A stretch of 64,000 bases of DNA from Vulcanimicrobiota bacterium (GTDB lineage Bacteria; Vulcanimicrobiota; Vulcanimicrobiia; Vulcanimicrobiales; Vulcanimicrobiaceae): assembly GCA_003140215.1 (NCBI GenBank), contig PLJL01000004.1, forward strand, positions 1,333,762 to 1,397,761, in the 5' to 3' direction. Both the position numbers and the translations under genes were made by a program. Shown piece by piece: positions 44,333 to 53,118 of the stretch; within the stretch, counting starts at the first letter, position 1, and each line of letters opens with the position of its first letter. The notes beneath the pieces were generated by a model that was not told the origin of the DNA, ran no database searches, and was given only the letters and a program-made list of their open reading frames with translations.

Positions 44333-45649
44333 CTAGAACGTGCGCAGGTAGGCTTCGCGCTCCCACGGGTGCACCGCGCGGCGGTAGCTTTCGTACTCGG
44401 CCAGCTTCGCGTCGCGAAACGCGTGGTAGATGTGGTCGCCGAGCGCGCTGCGAATCACCAGGTCGTCGTCGAGCGCCGCGATCGCTTGGCGCAGCGACTT
44501 GGGGAGCATGCGAATGCCGTGCTCCGCGCGGAAGCGTTCCGACAGCTCGTACGTCGATCCGGTGAACGGATCGCCGGGCAGACTGCGCGCCCGGATGCCG
44601 TCGGCGAGCGCTTCGACCAGCACCGCCAGCGCGAGGTACGGGTTGCAGCACGGATCGGGGCTGCGCACTTCGAGCAGCGGCGGTTCGTCGCCGAACGACG
44701 GCGGGACGCGCACCAGCGCGTTCGCGCTGCGATGCGACCACACGGTGTAGACCGGCGCATCCCACGCGGCGACGAGACGCTTGTAGGAGTTCACCGTCGG
44801 ATTGCACACGGCGGTGAAGCCCGGCGCGTGGTCGAGCAACCCGGCGATGGCGTGCAGCCGCACCGCTTCGTCGACGTCGCCCAGCGCGAAGTAGACGTGC
44901 AGCCCGCTGCCGGCCGACGCTTCGAGCGGCTTGGGCATGAAGGTCGCGTGCAGGCCGCGGCGCTGGGCGACGCGGCGCACCACGTTGCGCACGGTGAGCA
45001 GCCGGTCGGCGATGGTGAGCACGCCGGCGGCGGCGAGATCGAGCTCGTGCTGTCCGGCGCCGTGCTCGTGGTGCGCGCTCGAGATCGGAATCCCCATCGC
45101 TTCGAGCGCGGCGCTCGTGTCGAGGCGCGCCTCTTGCCCGCGGTCGCTCGAGGAGAAATCGAAGTACGAGCCCGCGTCGGTCGTCCGGGTCGTCGGCGAA
45201 CCGTCGGGCGCGAGCTCGAAGAGATAGTACTCCACCTCCAACGCGGCCGCGACGCGTCCCAGCACGTCGCCGGCGTCTTCGAGAACGCGCTTGAGCGTCG
45301 TGCGCGAGCAGCCTTCGAACGGCGTGCCGTCGGGCATCGCGATGTCGCACAGGATCCGCGCCTCGACTTGGCCTTCCTCGACCCACGGCAGCACGGTAAA
45401 CGTGGTCGGGTCGGGACGCAGGATCATGTCGACTTCTTCGCCGCGTACGAACCCGTCGATCGAGCCGCCGTCGAAGGTAACTTTGCCGTCGAACGCATCC
45501 TCGAGCCCGGTGGCCGGGATCGAGATGCTCTTCTGCACGCCCAGCACGTCGACAAACGCGAGCCGGACCCAGCGCACGCCGCGTTCTTTCGCGGTTGCCA
45601 TGGCTACGCGCCGCGCGGCCGCCGCGTCCTTCACCGTCGTCAAGGTCAC
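44333..45649 (-). CDS. type I glutamine-synthetase family ligase
   Basis: A 438-residue glutamine synthetase superfamily enzyme. The N-terminal beta-grasp has FDGGSIDGFVRGEEVDM. The catalytic domain has AHHEHGAGQHELD, MPKPLEASAGSGLHVY and NPTVNSYKRLV. The tyrosine loop (NLYDLPPEE-type) used for adenylylation control is not seen, as in compact GSI-alpha enzymes. Because a PucR-type regulator precedes it by three bases on the same strand, it may be either ammonia-assimilating GlnA or a gamma-glutamyl-amine ligase for polyamines; sequence alone does not decide. Confidence 0.85.
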   Translation of the reverse strand: MTLTTVKDAAAARRVAMATAKERGVRWVRLAFVDVLGVQKSISIPATGLEDAFDGKVTFDGGSIDGFVRGEEVDMILRPDPTTFTVLPWVEEGQVEARILCDIAMPDGTPFEGCSRTTLKRVLEDAGDVLGRVAAALEVEYYLFELAPDGSPTTRTTDAGSYFDFSSSDRGQEARLDTSAALEAMGIPISSAHHEHGAGQHELDLAAAGVLTIADRLLTVRNVVRRVAQRRGLHATFMPKPLEASAGSGLHVYFALGDVDEAVRLHAIAGLLDHAPGFTAVCNPTVNSYKRLVAAWDAPVYTVWSHRSANALVRVPPSFGDEPPLLEVRSPDPCCNPYLALAVLVEALADGIRARSLPGDPFTGSTYELSERFRAEHGIRMLPKSLRQAIAALDDDLVIRSALGDHIYHAFRDAKLAEYESYRRAVHPWEREAYLRTF

Positions 45650-45652
45650 TGG

Positions 45653-46975
45653 TCAGCCGTCGAGCGCGTCGACGGCGAGCGCCGCGCGAACGGTGAGCTG
45701 ATCGTGCGGCGAATCGAGGTCGAGCCGCCCGATCTCGCCGATCTGGCGCAAACGGTAGAAGACGGTGTGGCGGTGCACGTTGAGCCGCGCGGCGGCCTCC
45801 TTGATGTTCTGCCCCACGTCGAAGAAGAGTTTGAGCGTGCGCACCAGCTCGGTCTGGTGTTTGTCGTCGTAGCCGCGCAGCGGATCCAGCACGCGGGTCG
45901 CAAAGGCGCGCCAGTCCTCGCGCGTTGCGCCGGTGCGGTGGAGCAACGGGTAGACGCCCAGGTCGTCGTACGGCATCACGCGCCCGCCGCCGAACATGCG
46001 GCGTGCGATGATCATCGCCTCGCGCGCCTCGTCGACGCTGCGCGCGACGCCGATCATCTCGGCGTGGCGGCCGATCCCGCCCACCACCTTCACCTCGAGC
46101 CCCGCTCGCTGCATCCCGCGCGGGATCATCGTCGCGGCCGTGCGCGCGTTGGCCGCGTCGACCTCGAGCGGCGCCGGTACGAGGAAGAAGAAGCCGCCGC
46201 CGCGCTCGACCACGACCACATCGCCGGTGCGGGTGCCCAGCGTGTCGAGACAAACGCGCCGGATCTCGGCGTTCTTCTGCATGGCGATGGTCTCGTCGAG
46301 GCCCTCGCCCTCGACGGCGACCGCGACGTAGCCCGGGGCGAGCGCGATCCCGCGCGCCTGCGCGTCCTCGCGCGCTTCGAGCGGGTCTTCGTAGGCCCGG
46401 GCCAGCAGGCGGTCCCAGAAGCCGCGGCGCCGGCCGCGGCCGCCGCCGGCATCGCGCGAGAGCTCGACTGCGATCTGCGCCGCCGTGAGCCGGATCAAGC
46501 CGGCCCGGTCGTCCGAGACGCGCGCCGAGAACGGGAAAACCGAGAGCCAGCCCAGCCGCGCCTCGCCGGCGCGCAACGGATACGCGCGCGCGTTCGAATC
46601 GGCCGGCGGCGTCAAAGCGACGCCTTCGTCGCCGGCCGTTCCGGCCGGCAGCAGGTCGCGTACCGAGGGCGGGATCGGGCGTTCGCCGGTTCCGGCGACG
46701 GCGAGGTGGCGCCACTGGGCGTCTTCCACGAGGACCGCGGCATCGATGGCGCCCGCGAGGTGGGCCGCCAGAGCCGGTGCACCGCCGCCGCTCGCGGCGA
46801 CGCGCGCCAGCGCCTCGGCGTACGAGAGCAGCGTTTCGGATCGATCGCGGCGCAATGGCCGGGCGGGTACCACGTTATCGTCCTGCACCGGTCCGGCGAC
46901 AGTTTCCGCGCCGAGAACGCTCTCCTGCGGCCGGAAGGAGCGCCGGCGGCGCCTCGGAGCCTCGGCGTTCACCAT
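45653..46975 (-). CDS. PucR-family transcriptional regulator
   Basis: A 440-residue regulator of the PucR/CdaR type. The N-terminal half (to ~150) is a GAF-like sensor region, the middle a GGDEF-like regulatory segment, and the C-terminus the PucR helix-turn-helix: IKEAAARLNVHRHTVFYRLRQI. The start at 46975 (MVNAEAP) is preferred; the frame continues to 47206 without homology. It is in one operon with the glutamine-synthetase-type gene, which it probably controls, and is divergent from the STAND ATPase gene. Confidence 0.85.
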   Translation of the reverse strand: MVNAEAPRRRRRSFRPQESVLGAETVAGPVQDDNVVPARPLRRDRSETLLSYAEALARVAASGGGAPALAAHLAGAIDAAVLVEDAQWRHLAVAGTGERPIPPSVRDLLPAGTAGDEGVALTPPADSNARAYPLRAGEARLGWLSVFPFSARVSDDRAGLIRLTAAQIAVELSRDAGGGRGRRRGFWDRLLARAYEDPLEAREDAQARGIALAPGYVAVAVEGEGLDETIAMQKNAEIRRVCLDTLGTRTGDVVVVERGGGFFFLVPAPLEVDAANARTAATMIPRGMQRAGLEVKVVGGIGRHAEMIGVARSVDEAREAMIIARRMFGGGRVMPYDDLGVYPLLHRTGATREDWRAFATRVLDPLRGYDDKHQTELVRTLKLFFDVGQNIKEAAARLNVHRHTVFYRLRQIGEIGRLDLDSPHDQLTVRAALAVDALDG

Positions 46976-47226
46976 TTGCACAACGCGAAGCTCGCAGCGT
47001 ATCCCATCCGTCCCGCGAGGAGCCTGTCCATGCGCGTTCTGCTGCCGATCGCAGGCACCCCTGGCAGGCTGTAAAGGGAAGCTATCTAGGCGTAGCCGCA
47101 AGCGACCGATTGGCAAGCCTTCGTAAAAAAGCGCTCCGGCCGGGCACCGATGTGGAATGCTGTCCGCTGGGACCTCAACGGAACGAGGCTCGGGAGAGGC
47201 AGCCATGGACCGGCGCGTGCGCGAGC

Positions 47227-49557
47227 ATGATTGAGACGATCCCGCCGCAGCGCGTCATGCGGCGGGCCGTTCCGCTTGTCGCCGGCGCGGTTCTGCATCG
47301 CTTGACGGAGGCCGCGCGCAAGCCGTTGGCGGTCGTCATGGCCCCGGCCGGCTTCGGCAAGAGCACGCTGCTGCGGGCATTCGCCGCGACGCGCCGCTCC
47401 GCCGTGAGCATCGATGTCGCCGCGGGCGCAACCTTCCGTGACGTCGTGCGGGACCTGTGCGACGCGCTGGGCCCGCTCGCGCCTGGGGCGCGACTGGCCT
47501 TTGCCAGCGCGTACGGCCGCGCCGCGGAGCGCGGACAACGGGCCGAGCCGCTGGCGCGCTGGCTCGCCTCGTACCTCGAGCGGCGCGACCTGACGCTGAT
47601 CGCCGACGGCGTCGAAAGCTTAGGCGACGAGCTGGCCTTGTGGGCCGACTTCGTAGAGGCGCTCGTCACGCACGCCCGTGACGTCAACGTCGTCCTGGGC
47701 GCCCGCGAAGACGCCGATCTCCCCGTCCCGCGGTGGTTCGCCCGTGACCTCATGGCGATGCCGATCGCCCGGCCCGAGCTGCGCTGGACGGTCGACGAAG
47801 CGCGCGCGCTGGCCGCACAGCTCGGCACGCTACCCACCGGCCGGGCGTTGCAGGGCGTCGTGGAAGCCTCGGGCGGGCGGGCGTTCGACATCGTCTACTG
47901 GCTGCGCACCGGAGCGATGCCGGCCGCGGGCGCGGACCCGTCGCAGACCTTGCTCGGAGCGCTGAGCACCGACGAGCGCGGATACGTGATGCGAACCTGC
48001 CTGCTGCACCGCATCGACGACGCGGTGCTCGCGGCCGCGGAGCTGCCCGCGCACCTGATGCTCGATCCCAACTCCCGGCTCGGGCCGCTCATCGTGCACA
48101 AGGCGCCCGACGGGTTCCGCTACGACGACAAATTGCGCGCGCGCGCCGAGCACGCGCTGCGCGAGGACGTCGCGGCGTTCGACGCGATCGCGCGCCGGTC
48201 GGTGCGCGCACTCGAGGCCGTCGACCGCATTCGCGAAGCGCTCGACGTCGCGCGCTCCGTGCCCCTGCCCGACGAGCTGCGGCGGCTGTTGCATCTCCAC
48301 GGCCCCAGCCTGGAGGATCGCGGCGACGTCGACGCCGTCGAGAACGCGCTCGAGCTGCTCGAAGACAGCGACGACGACGACGCGGTCGTGCTGCTGCTGC
48401 GCGCGACGCGCGAGTCGCGCCTGGGGCGCAGCGATATCGCCGAAGCCTGGTTCGGCCACGCGCTGCGGCGCGCCGAAACGCAGCGCGTCGCGGCGGAAGC
48501 CGCGTACCGGTTGGCGCGCGAGATGGTGCGCCGCGACCGGATCGACGCCATCGAGCTGCTCGAACCGTACGCTGCGGACACCGAGCTCGCGCCCGAGCAG
48601 CGCGCGGCGATCCTTTCGGTGCTCGCCGAGGCCTATCTGGTCGCGCGCCGGCTCGACGATGCGCGCACGGCGCTGCGAGGCGCGCTCACGCTCGCGCAGC
48701 AGCTCGATCTGAGCTCGCGCGCGCACGTCTACACGCGCGCATCGTACGTGGAGCTGTACGGCGGCGATCGCGAGCGCGCGCGCGACTACGCGACCATCGG
48801 GGCGCAGCTGGCCGAGGAAGCCAACCTGTACGTGGTCGCCTTCGGCGCCTACAGCGTGCTCTACAACGTCGCATACGACGACGCCGGGCCGTCCGAGAGC
48901 TTGATCTACTTGGACCGGCTGGGCGACTGCGCGATCCGGTCGGGCAACCTCGATTTCCATCTGTACGCGGTCGCCGCGGCCTACGAGCTGCACGTCGAAC
49001 GCGGCGATCTCGGCGCGATCGAGCGGCTCGAGCGCGACCTGCGCGAGTTCGACGTACAGTACGCGGCGTCGGCGACGCTGCAGGGTCTGCTGCCGTCACG
49101 CGCGATGGTCACCGCCTGGTCGGGGGAGTTCGCGTCGGCGTACGAGGTGCTCGTCGCCAGCGGCAACCAGCAGGCCGACCCCGAGCGCGAGGCGCTGCGC
49201 TGGAGCGAGATCGCGCTCTACGCCGCTGCCGCCGGCCTGCTCGACGAGGCGGTGGGCGCATTGGCGCGCTGCTCCGAAGCGTCGTCGCGCGCCGATGCGC
49301 GCTCGCAGCACACCGTCCGCGCCACGATCCTGGCGCGCCTCGCGGCGACCCTCGCCGGCGACCGCGACCAGCTGCCGTGCACCGACGCGCCGGCGAACCC
49401 GCGGCTGGGCGCCTTGGTCCGGGCGGTGAACGCCGTCGCCGCGTTGCGGCACGGAGCCGAGGGCGGCGAAGCGTTGCTCGACGCGCTCGAAGACCTCAGC
49501 GATCACGAGTTCGCCGGGATGGCGAAGCTGCTGGCCGCATTGCCGGGGCCTGAATGA
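47227..49557 (+). CDS. MalT-like STAND ATPase without a visible DNA-binding domain
   Basis: A 776-residue protein with the layout of LuxR/MalT-type STAND regulators. A P-loop APAGFGKSTLL (residues ~39-49) and a Walker B-like LTLIADGVE (~116) lie in the N-terminal ATPase, followed by a winged-helix-like segment and a long TPR-like superhelix to the C-terminus. The LuxR helix-turn-helix normally found at the end is absent: the protein stops in helical repeat sequence. The stop overlaps the ATG of the HD-GYP gene, so the output is probably through that protein. The ATG at 47227 places the P-loop at the usual distance. Confidence 0.75.
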   Translation: MIETIPPQRVMRRAVPLVAGAVLHRLTEAARKPLAVVMAPAGFGKSTLLRAFAATRRSAVSIDVAAGATFRDVVRDLCDALGPLAPGARLAFASAYGRAAERGQRAEPLARWLASYLERRDLTLIADGVESLGDELALWADFVEALVTHARDVNVVLGAREDADLPVPRWFARDLMAMPIARPELRWTVDEARALAAQLGTLPTGRALQGVVEASGGRAFDIVYWLRTGAMPAAGADPSQTLLGALSTDERGYVMRTCLLHRIDDAVLAAAELPAHLMLDPNSRLGPLIVHKAPDGFRYDDKLRARAEHALREDVAAFDAIARRSVRALEAVDRIREALDVARSVPLPDELRRLLHLHGPSLEDRGDVDAVENALELLEDSDDDDAVVLLLRATRESRLGRSDIAEAWFGHALRRAETQRVAAEAAYRLAREMVRRDRIDAIELLEPYAADTELAPEQRAAILSVLAEAYLVARRLDDARTALRGALTLAQQLDLSSRAHVYTRASYVELYGGDRERARDYATIGAQLAEEANLYVVAFGAYSVLYNVAYDDAGPSESLIYLDRLGDCAIRSGNLDFHLYAVAAAYELHVERGDLGAIERLERDLREFDVQYAASATLQGLLPSRAMVTAWSGEFASAYEVLVASGNQQADPEREALRWSEIALYAAAAGLLDEAVGALARCSEASSRADARSQHTVRATILARLAATLAGDRDQLPCTDAPANPRLGALVRAVNAVAALRHGAEGGEALLDALEDLSDHEFAGMAKLLAALPGPE

Positions 49558-50486
49558 GCGTCGCCGCTTTGGCCGCCGGAATCGCCGGCCGCGAACGCGA
49601 GGCCAGCGCCGCGTTGCGCCGCCGCTTCGCGCGCGAGCACGCACCGCTGGCGGTCGGGGCGGTGGTCGATGCTTTCGTCCGCCGTGCCGCGGGTTGCGGA
49701 ACCGAGGAAGGCTACGACGAGCTGCAGGCCTGGCTGCGCGCGGTCTGTTCGGCATACGGCGACGTGCCGGGACTGCGCGGCATCCTGCTCGAGCTGCCGG
49801 CGGCGTTGGCCGGGACGATGCCCGAGAGCGGACCGGCGGCCGCCGAGACCGATGCGCTCGCCGCCGCGGTGGCGACGACCGTGGCCCGGTGCTGGCGCCC
49901 GTTGCGGCGCGAGCAGCACGAGCCGCTCGACGAGATCGACAGCCGCATCGACGCGCTGGTGGTGCGCCTCGAGACGAAGGATCTGCTGACCTCCGAACAC
50001 TCGCGGGCCGTCGCGGCCTGGTGCACGCGCCTGGCCCGGCGGCTCGGGCTCGCCGCCGCCGAGGTTACCTTCGCGGCGCGTTGCGGGCTGCTGCACGACA
50101 TCGGCAAGGTCGTCACGCCCTCCGAGGTGCTCAACGCACCGCGGGCGCTCGACGAGCGCGAGTGGGTGATGATGCGGGCCCATGCGGCCGCGGGCGAGGG
50201 GATCGTCCGCGGCATCGGGGAGCTGCGCGTCTTCGCGCCGGCCGTGCGCAGCCATCACGAGCGGCTCGACGGACGCGGCTACCCCGACGGGCTCCCGGCC
50301 TCGGCGATCCCGCTCATGGCCCGGATCGTCGCCGTCGCGGACTGCTTCAACGCCATGATCGGCCGGCGGCCCTACCGCTTGCCGATGGCGCCGCCGCGGG
50401 CGCTCGAGGAGCTCACCAAGAACCGCGGGACGCAGTTCGACCCCGAAATCGTCGACGCAATGGTCGATGTTGTGTTAGGACTTTAG
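49554..50486 (+). CDS. HD-GYP domain protein (predicted c-di-GMP phosphodiesterase)
   Basis: A 310-residue protein whose C-terminal ~180 residues form an HD-GYP domain: LLHDIGKVVTPSEVL (HD), HHERLDGRGYPDGLP (GYP) and ADCFNAMIGRRPYR. All metal ligands expected for hydrolysis of cyclic di-GMP seem present. The N-terminal ~120 residues are helical and of unknown function, without a receiver domain. It is translationally coupled to the STAND ATPase gene (ATGA), which suggests that the ATPase senses and this enzyme responds. Confidence 0.88.
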   Translation: MSVAALAAGIAGREREASAALRRRFAREHAPLAVGAVVDAFVRRAAGCGTEEGYDELQAWLRAVCSAYGDVPGLRGILLELPAALAGTMPESGPAAAETDALAAAVATTVARCWRPLRREQHEPLDEIDSRIDALVVRLETKDLLTSEHSRAVAAWCTRLARRLGLAAAEVTFAARCGLLHDIGKVVTPSEVLNAPRALDEREWVMMRAHAAAGEGIVRGIGELRVFAPAVRSHHERLDGRGYPDGLPASAIPLMARIVAVADCFNAMIGRRPYRLPMAPPRALEELTKNRGTQFDPEIVDAMVDVVLGL

Positions 50487-50510
50487 ACCTCCCCAAAAAT
50501 GGGGTATACT
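50482..50510 (+). promoter_or_regulatory. sigma70-like promoter for the S53 peptidase gene
   Basis: TTTAGA (50482-50487) and TATACT (50505-50510) are separated by 17 bases, ahead of the peptidase gene by about 85 bases. The -10 is strong for this GC-rich sequence; the -35 matches four of six. It overlaps the end of the HD-GYP gene and a CCCC/GGGG mini-hairpin. Confidence 0.5.
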
Positions 50511-50592
50511 CAAGTCCAGCCGTAGGAGTTAGGCAGCGTCGAAGGCCGGGCCGGGGCCGCCGCGACGCACCACCATGGATGGAGGGGACGAC

Positions 50593-51804
50593 TTGAAACA
50601 GGCAAACGGCCTGATGGCTTTCGCCGCGGCGGCGCTGCTCACGGCGTGCGCGCAGGGCACGGGATCGGTGCTCCCCTCGATGGGTTCCGACCGCACTCCG
50701 AGCACCCTCAAGGCCGTCCCGATCCCGGCGACGACCCCGACGCCCTCGCCCGGTTTGCTAGGCGGCGTCCTCAATCTCGTGGGCGGCCTGGCCTGCGGCG
50801 TCACGTTGGGGGTCACGTGCCACATCCTGCCGGGCGCCGGCCCGCAAGGGCTCGCCGCGGGGACGCCGGCCGGCCAGCTGCCCGGCTTCCACCCCAACGA
50901 TCTGCGCGACGCCTACAACCTGCCGTCGACGGGTGCCGGCGCGGGGCAAACGATCGGGATCGTCGTCGCTTTCGACAACCCGGACATCGAGGCCGACCTC
51001 AGCGTCTACCGCGCGAAATTCGGGTTGCCGCCGTGCACAACGGCCAACGGGTGCTTCAAGAAGCTCGGTCCCGGGCTGCTCGGCGCGGTCGTAGCGGGCA
51101 ACGAAGGCTGGGGGCAGGAGAGCTCGCTCGACGTCGACGTGGCGTCGGCGGTGTGCCCGAACTGCAAGATCATCGTCTCCGAAGCGCCCTCCGACTCACC
51201 GGCGGCGCTGCTGGCCGCGGCGCGCGTCGCGGTGGCCTACGGCGCGACCGTGGTGAGCAATAGCTATAGCCTTGCCGAGTACCCGGCCGAGGCTGTCGAC
51301 GACGCGGCGTATGCGATCGGCGTCCCGTTCGTGGTCGGCGCCGGCGACTCGGGCGCCGGGGCGCAATGGCCGGCGGCCTCGTCGCACGCGATCGCGGTCG
51401 GTGGAACCTCGCTGGCTCGCGATACCAGCGCGCGCGGCTGGAGCGAGAAGCTGTGGTCCCTGTCGGGCGGCGGCTGCAGCAAGCACATCGCCAAGCCCGC
51501 CTGGCAGCCCAGCGACGGGTGCGCGGGTCGCAGCGCCAACGACGTGGCCGCATTCGCCGATCCCAATCCGGGCGTCTCGGTGTACGACAGCTACTTGTCG
51601 CACGGCGCCGGCTGGCGTACCTACGGCGGCACCAGCGTCGCCGCTCCCATCGTCGCCGGCGCGATCGCGCTGGCCGGCAACGGCACGACCGATCTGCTCG
51701 ACGCCGGCTACATTTACGGCCACGCGAGCGCGCTGCATGCGATCGGCGGCGGGTACAACGCCGTCGCCGGCAACGGTTCGCCCGACGGCGTGGGCGCCTT
51801 CTAG
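50593..51804 (+). CDS. S53 (sedolisin) family peptidase, lipoprotein
   Basis: A 403-residue acid-type serine-carboxyl peptidase. Catalytic residues of family S53 are visible: Glu176 and Asp180 in QESSLDVDVAS, Asp252 in VVGAGDSGA and the nucleophile Ser348 in GGTSVAAP. The large activation pro-domain of typical sedolisins is missing; only ~95 residues precede the catalytic domain. I chose the TTG at 50593 because GGAGGGG (50581-50587) is correctly spaced and it gives a lipoprotein signal with a Lys and lipobox LTAC (Cys19). An ATG at 50575 is the alternative. Confidence 0.83.
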   Translation: MKQANGLMAFAAAALLTACAQGTGSVLPSMGSDRTPSTLKAVPIPATTPTPSPGLLGGVLNLVGGLACGVTLGVTCHILPGAGPQGLAAGTPAGQLPGFHPNDLRDAYNLPSTGAGAGQTIGIVVAFDNPDIEADLSVYRAKFGLPPCTTANGCFKKLGPGLLGAVVAGNEGWGQESSLDVDVASAVCPNCKIIVSEAPSDSPAALLAAARVAVAYGATVVSNSYSLAEYPAEAVDDAAYAIGVPFVVGAGDSGAGAQWPAASSHAIAVGGTSLARDTSARGWSEKLWSLSGGGCSKHIAKPAWQPSDGCAGRSANDVAAFADPNPGVSVYDSYLSHGAGWRTYGGTSVAAPIVAGAIALAGNGTTDLLDAGYIYGHASALHAIGGGYNAVAGNGSPDGVGAF

Positions 51805-51840
51805 TGGCACACTAGCGCCGCGCCGGCTTTGCGGGCGGCC

Positions 51841-53106
51841 TCATCCGCCGCCCGTGATTTGGCGCAGCGCGTAGTATGCGGCCAACGAGCCGATGGCGAT
51901 CGCGGTCGCGACGGCGACGGCGTTGAGCCACGCCGAGTTGACGTGTTTGCCCATGACCTTGCGCCGGTTGATGACGACGAGCATGAGAACCAGCTCGAAC
52001 GGCAACAGGACGCCTTGGAGTACCTGCGCGTACACGATGAGCTTGAGCAGCGAATCGTACGGGACCACGACGACGAGCAGCGCGCCGAGCAGAATCGCGC
52101 CGCCGAAGAGTGAGTAGAAAACGGGTGCTTCGCGGAAGCGCCGGTCCAGCGACGCTTCCAGGCCGAAGGCTTCGCACACGATGTACGCAGTGGCCAGCGG
52201 AAGAACGGCGGCGGTGAAGACGCCCGCGTTGAGGATCCCCAGCGCGTAAATCGACTCGGCAAACGAGCCCGCGAGCGGCCCCAGCGCGCGCGCAAAATCG
52301 GCGGCCTGCGCGGTGGCCAGGTCGAGCGGCGGTTTCCCGGCGTGCAGCGCCGCGCGATGGATCGTCGCGGCGTTCGCGATGATCATGAAGCCGGCCAGCA
52401 CGATCGCGAGGATCGATCCAACGATGATGTCCACGCGAATCGCGGGGAGGTCGCGCGCCCGCGAGCCCTTGTCGACAACCTGCGACTGCAGGTAGAACTG
52501 CATGTAGGGCGAGATCGTGGTGCCGATCAATCCGACCACGGTGAGCAGAAACGCTTGGGTCGGAACGATCGTCGGAACGAAGGTGTCGTGCGCCACCTGT
52601 CCCCAGTCCGGGTGCGCCAGGTAACCGGAGCCGATGTAGCACAGATACATCAACGAGAGCACCACGAATACGCGCTCGACGATCTTGTTGGGCAGGCGCA
52701 GCACGAGCAGTGTCACGACGAGCACGGCGACGGGGATCGCGATGAAGCGCGAGACGCGAAAGATCTCGGCCGACTGCGCGATCCCGGCGAACTCGGTCGC
52801 GGTGATGGCGGTGTTCACCAAGAACAGGCCGAGCATCGTCACGAAGGTGACGCGCAAGCCGAAGTTCTCGCGGATCAGACCGGACAGGCCTTGGCCCGTG
52901 ACGGCGCCCATGCGGCCCGCCATCTCCTGAACCACGATCAGCGAGACGGTCAGCGCCAGCAGCGTCCACAGGGTGGCGTAGCCGAACTGCGCGCCCGCCA
53001 GCGAATAGGTTTGAATCCCGCCGACGTCGTTGCCGGCGGACGCCGTGACGAAGCCCGGCCCGAGCACGGCGAACAGGGCGAGAATCGTTCGCCAGGAGCG
53101 GCGCAC
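51841..53106 (-). CDS. NRAMP-family divalent metal transporter
   Basis: A 421-residue membrane protein with about 11 TM helices of the NRAMP/LeuT-fold family, recognisable from GPGFVTASAGNDVGGIQTYS and LAGAQFGYATLW. The usual metal motifs differ: TM1 reads SAGND instead of DPGN, and TM6 reads ISPYMQFY instead of an MPH motif. Such changes are known from the NRAMP-related Mg2+ transporter branch. The gene starts at a GTG 12 bases after the MgtE-type sensor gene and lies in the same M-box-controlled operon, so Mg2+ uptake is the most likely function. Confidence 0.85.
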   Translation of the reverse strand: MRRSWRTILALFAVLGPGFVTASAGNDVGGIQTYSLAGAQFGYATLWTLLALTVSLIVVQEMAGRMGAVTGQGLSGLIRENFGLRVTFVTMLGLFLVNTAITATEFAGIAQSAEIFRVSRFIAIPVAVLVVTLLVLRLPNKIVERVFVVLSLMYLCYIGSGYLAHPDWGQVAHDTFVPTIVPTQAFLLTVVGLIGTTISPYMQFYLQSQVVDKGSRARDLPAIRVDIIVGSILAIVLAGFMIIANAATIHRAALHAGKPPLDLATAQAADFARALGPLAGSFAESIYALGILNAGVFTAAVLPLATAYIVCEAFGLEASLDRRFREAPVFYSLFGGAILLGALLVVVVPYDSLLKLIVYAQVLQGVLLPFELVLMLVVINRRKVMGKHVNSAWLNAVAVATAIAIGSLAAYYALRQITGGG

Positions 53107-53118
53107 CGCCGGACTCGC

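Noticed and set aside
47041..47160. Possible cyclic di-GMP-I riboswitch (GCCGCAAGCG and GGCAAGCC) ahead of the STAND/HD-GYP genes
   Set aside because: The conserved blocks are in the wrong order and the required P1a/P1b helices and tetraloop-receptor cannot be formed on either strand.
46976..47206. N-terminal extension of the PucR regulator to 47206
   Set aside because: The extra 77 residues show no family similarity and would leave only 20 bases between the divergent genes; the start at 46975 gives the normal domain layout.
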